Source: Fen-1298 sp963833465
GTDB taxonomy: Bacteria > Bacteroidota > Ignavibacteria > UBA10030
DNA length: 64,000 bases
Assembly (NCBI GenBank): GCA_963833465.1
Contig: CAWHXW010000003.1
Location: 868,001 to 932,000 of the forward strand
Direction of reading: 5' to 3'
This document shows positions 61,746 through 64,000 of this stretch, piece after piece. How positions within the stretch are numbered: the first letter of the stretch is position 1; the number at the start of each line of letters is the position of its first letter. The translations under genes were made by a program, and so were the position numbers. Below the pieces are notes generated by a model. It worked only from the letters and a program-made list of their open reading frames with translations, searched no databases and was not told where the DNA came from.

Positions 61746-62744
61746 ATGAGACACAGAATTATTTTTTTATTCTGCGTTTTACTTTTTTGCTTTGGATTGA
61801 TTTATGCTCAAAGAAGTGGAAATGTTTCTCATCAAAAGAAAGTTACTATTGGAATGATCGGAAGAACTGCCGATAGTCTAGTTTCTATTGCATCATATTC
61901 AGGTGCTCAATTGGCAGGGAAAGAATTAAGTATAAAGTACAATATTGATATTGTTATTGATTGGCAGACTCCTGCAGTGGAAAATGTAGAAGAACAAGCG
62001 AAAACATTAGAACGTTTTTCTCGGTCAAAAGTTGACGGCATTGCAATCGCGTGTTCCGATGCAAACTATCTTATTCCGACGATCGATCAAGCGGTTGGAA
62101 ATGGAATACCAGTTATATGTTTTGATTCAGACGCCCCGAAAAGCAAGCGATTTGCGTATTGCGGTGCAGACGATGTCGAATTTGGTAAAATGCTTATTAA
62201 GGAGATAGCAGCCGAATTGAAAGGGAAAGGAGTTATTGCTATACTTGCCGGGAATAAAAATACATTGAGACAACAAAATCGTATGCAAGGATTGAAAGAT
62301 GAAATAAAAAAGTATCCCAAAATAATTCTTTCTCCTGAAAATATTTATCATAATCTTGAAATACCTGAGCAGGCAGCGGAAACTATAACTCTTGCACAAC
62401 AAAGAAATCCAAATATTCAAGGCTGGGTCTTTTTAGGTGGTTGGCCGCTTCTTGTTAAAAATAGCATTAAATGGAATCCGGGAGAAATAAAAGTAGTAGC
62501 CGGAAATGCAGTTCCAGCCGAACTAGATTATTTAAAAAGCGGTTACGTTCAAAGTCTTGTAGGAATTAATTGTTTTCAAATAGGATATAAAACGATTGAA
62601 ATACTTCTTAGTAAAATACTCAAGAATAAATCACCGGATAACCCTCTTGTATATTCAACGATTACTGTTGTTAAAAGAAATAACGTAGATGAATGGTCTC
62701 TCAATTGGAAGAAATGGCTGCTCAAAGAGACAAGTAACCGCTAA
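61746..62744 (+). CDS. sugar-type periplasmic binding protein (B2)
   Basis: A 332-residue paralogue of B1, with signal peptide 1-21 (CFGLIYAQ) and the same landmarks: IGMIGRTADSLVSIASYSGA, IDWQTPAVENVEEQ, IAIACSDANYL, CFDSDAPKSKRFAYCGADD, VIAILAGNKN, IQGWVFLGGWPLL, and the shared C-terminal WSLNWKKWLLKE. The Trp-rich GGWPL segment is peculiar to this pair and probably lines or gates the pocket. It is the last gene of the locus. No terminator hairpin is evident right after it. A 340-bp gap precedes the HU promoter. Confidence 0.9.
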   Translation: MRHRIIFLFCVLLFCFGLIYAQRSGNVSHQKKVTIGMIGRTADSLVSIASYSGAQLAGKELSIKYNIDIVIDWQTPAVENVEEQAKTLERFSRSKVDGIAIACSDANYLIPTIDQAVGNGIPVICFDSDAPKSKRFAYCGADDVEFGKMLIKEIAAELKGKGVIAILAGNKNTLRQQNRMQGLKDEIKKYPKIILSPENIYHNLEIPEQAAETITLAQQRNPNIQGWVFLGGWPLLVKNSIKWNPGEIKVVAGNAVPAELDYLKSGYVQSLVGINCFQIGYKTIEILLSKILKNKSPDNPLVYSTITVVKRNNVDEWSLNWKKWLLKETSNR

Positions 62745-63083
62745 AGAACTGCCTTTCTATTGAAAATTAAACTTTTCAAATTTATGTAATCACATTTTTG
62801 TTTGCCTAAAAATATAATTCCAGCATAATTCCTGCCGGTTTCAAAATTTATGTGCATTAGAATAAATCCCTTACCATAAATCGACTCAGGGATAGTGAAA
62901 ACGAACTTCTTCCGATTTTATTGCAGGGTTATTTTAAAAATTTTCAATATTTTAAAGTAAGCAAATCTGATTAATTAGCTATTTTAGGTTCTGCCTCAAG
63001 TGTTAGCCACTTATATCTTTGAAATATTGAAAGTTGCCGACAACGGAACATATTGAAAACATTGAAGAAAAATGATTTTTATA
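62745..63083. other. 340-bp gap with no recognised feature
   Basis: AT-rich. No gene, strong hairpin or repeat was found between the last binding protein and the HU promoter. A terminator for the chemosensory locus would be expected here, but no GC-rich stem with T-run is visible. Confidence 0.4.
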
Positions 63084-63113
63084 TTGACATTTGATTGAAA
63101 AACAACATATATT
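63084..63113 (+). promoter_or_regulatory. sigma-70-type promoter of the HU gene
   Basis: A perfect TTGACA at 63084-63089 and TATATT at 63108-63113 separated by 18 bp. This would give a 5' leader of about 100 bases before the ATG at 63222. It is the clearest promoter seen in the window. Confidence 0.65.
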
Positions 63114-63221
63114 TCAGCATAGTTAGTTTGATAGAAGTGCAGCAAATATAAGTTCTCGCTTTTTCAGGTTTTAGTTTACTAAACAAATCACAAATAAATA
63201 ATTATTTAAAAAGGGACACCT

Positions 63222-63509
63222 ATGGGAAAAGCAATGACGAAAAGCCAGATTGCAGCTCATCTTGCCAGCAAGTTTGAGTTGAAGAAGAAAGATGCTGTGG
63301 GGATATTAGAAGAGATTGCAGCTTTAGCGTATAGGGAAGCTAGAAACTCTTTTACTATACCTGGAATTGGTAAATTGGTTCTGGTTGATCGTAAAGCCCG
63401 TATTGGACGGAATCCGGCTACCGGGGCACAAATAAATATACCTGCAAAAACGGTAGTTAAGTTCCGCGTTGCAAAAGCTGCAAAAGAAGCGGTTCTTGCT
63501 CAACAATAA
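63222..63509 (+). CDS. HU-family DNA-binding protein
   Basis: A 95-residue histone-like dimer subunit that bends DNA without sequence preference. It has the two N-terminal helices (MTKSQIAAHLASKFELKKKD), the conserved GIGKLVLVDRKARIGRNPATG arm region (GIGKL and RIGRNPATG) and C-terminal FRVAKAAKEAV. The ATG follows AAAAAGGGACACC. Flanked by a strong promoter and terminator, it is a single-gene transcription unit. Confidence 0.96.
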   Translation: MGKAMTKSQIAAHLASKFELKKKDAVGILEEIAALAYREARNSFTIPGIGKLVLVDRKARIGRNPATGAQINIPAKTVVKFRVAKAAKEAVLAQQ

Positions 63510-63532
63510 AATCAGGATTAAGCTTACAAATA

Positions 63533-63567
63533 AAGGCGCCGAGATAGAAATTCTCGACGCCTTTTTT
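63533..63567 (+). terminator. rho-independent terminator of the HU gene
   Basis: A 12-bp stem with one mismatch (AAGGCGCCGAGA 63533-63544 with TCTCGACGCCTT 63552-63563) and a 7-nt loop, followed by T-run to 63567 (CCTTTTTT). It lies 23 bp after the HU stop. Confidence 0.88.
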
Positions 63568-63685
63568 CTATCCATAAACAACTTCTGAATAAGCAATTGA
63601 ATGCTATTTTCTTTTCATTTATGACAATTGAAAACATTTAAAAGTTTTTGCACAGATTGGTTGAAATTTGGATAAGGTAATTACA

Positions 63686-64000
63686 ATGAATGACATATAT
63701 TCAAAGACCGGCAAAACGCTCTATCTAAATATTATTTGGCACCAACATCAACCTTTATATCTTGATCCAGAATCAGATCAACTCCAGGGTCCTTGGGTGC
63801 GTACACACGGAACCAAAGACTATTATGATATGGCAGCCATACTTGAAAAATATCCGAATATTCATTTTACGGTTAATTTGACTTCATCACTGCTTTCACA
63901 ATTACAGACGTTCTATGTCGAACGTTTGGCGCCATTTGTAGATGTAAAGAAAAATCATGTGAACGCAAAAAAATATTTTGCAAAATATGGAGGCAAAACA
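63686..64000 (+). CDS. GH57 family glycoside hydrolase (3' end outside window)
   Basis: Only the first 105 residues are present. They start NDIYSKTGKTLYLNIIWHQHQPLY, which carries the HQHQP motif that defines GH57 alpha-amylase/4-alpha-glucanotransferase-like enzymes, followed by GPWVRTHGTKDYYDMAAIL and FTVNLTSSLLSQL, typical of the same barrel. No signal peptide is seen, so it is probably cytoplasmic and acts on glycogen or related glucans. The ATG at 63686 follows GGATAAGGTAA. Confidence 0.93.
   Translation, partial: MNDIYSKTGKTLYLNIIWHQHQPLYLDPESDQLQGPWVRTHGTKDYYDMAAILEKYPNIHFTVNLTSSLLSQLQTFYVERLAPFVDVKKNHVNAKKYFAKYGGKT

Noticed and set aside
1..64000. tRNA, rRNA, CRISPR arrays, phage or intact transposon genes
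   Set aside because: None found by eye: no tandem spacers, no integrase or transposase catalytic motif, no tRNA cloverleaf recognised. The transposase-like tail at 15.9-16.2 kb is too degenerate to annotate firmly.

Overview
The window reads as one contig of a free-living, Gram-negative bacterium of the Bacteroidetes/Chlorobi (FCB) group, most likely an Ignavibacteria-like lineage. This is inferred from the moderately AT-rich sequence, outer-membrane energy genes (ExbB/ExbD/TonB), many lipoproteins, an unusually dense set of two-component genes, and housekeeping genes typical of that group. No rRNA or tRNA genes, CRISPR arrays or intact insertion sequences were seen. The organism cannot be fixed without a database search.

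Layout. 1-4 kb: a Nif3-family gene and a receiver/H-box protein on the minus strand, then a CheY-like regulator and an NtrC-type sigma-54 activator. 4-15 kb: a housekeeping block on the plus strand (guaB, an M24 aminopeptidase, a glycosyltransferase, purD, a sugar-nucleotide epimerase, an exported hypothetical, a second NtrC-type activator, a truncated TPR remnant, an unknown cytoplasmic protein and obgE). 15.1-16.4 kb: decayed DNA with a broken beta-propeller-like gene. 16.4-19.6 kb: a PAS histidine kinase with its sigma-54 regulator. 20-27 kb: a STAS protein followed by ExbB-ExbD-ExbD-TonB, a small membrane protein, a PstS-like lipoprotein, a TPR protein and a lipoprotein. 27-30 kb: an APC permease and a TerC-family protein. 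30.4-32.2 kb: a decayed minus-strand response-regulator cluster with a partial gene duplication. 32.8-41.3 kb: a 14-blade propeller kinase with an Rcp1-like regulator, then a REC/multi-PAS kinase with a NarL-type regulator.

41.8-62.7 kb is one plus-strand chemosensory locus: CheW, two sugar-type periplasmic binding proteins, a HEAT-repeat protein, CheR, two CheY, two CheZ-like proteins, CheA without a P2 domain, CheB, two extra kinases translationally coupled to CheB, a HerA-type ATPase, a TPR/TerB-like/REC protein, a methyl-accepting protein and two more periplasmic binding proteins. No flagellar or pilus gene and no ABC permease or ATPase lies in the window. The binding proteins are therefore more plausibly ligand receptors than importers, and the output of the pathway is unknown. 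This locus is the best candidate for an undescribed system. The window ends with an HU gene with a clear promoter and terminator, and the start of a GH57 glycoside hydrolase.

A technical warning: six genes (15.2, 30.4, 36.5, 47.7, 53.6 and 55.9 kb) are each broken by a net +1 base, and at four sites removing one base from a short homopolymer restores a convincing protein. These may be sequencing or assembly errors rather than real pseudogenes.
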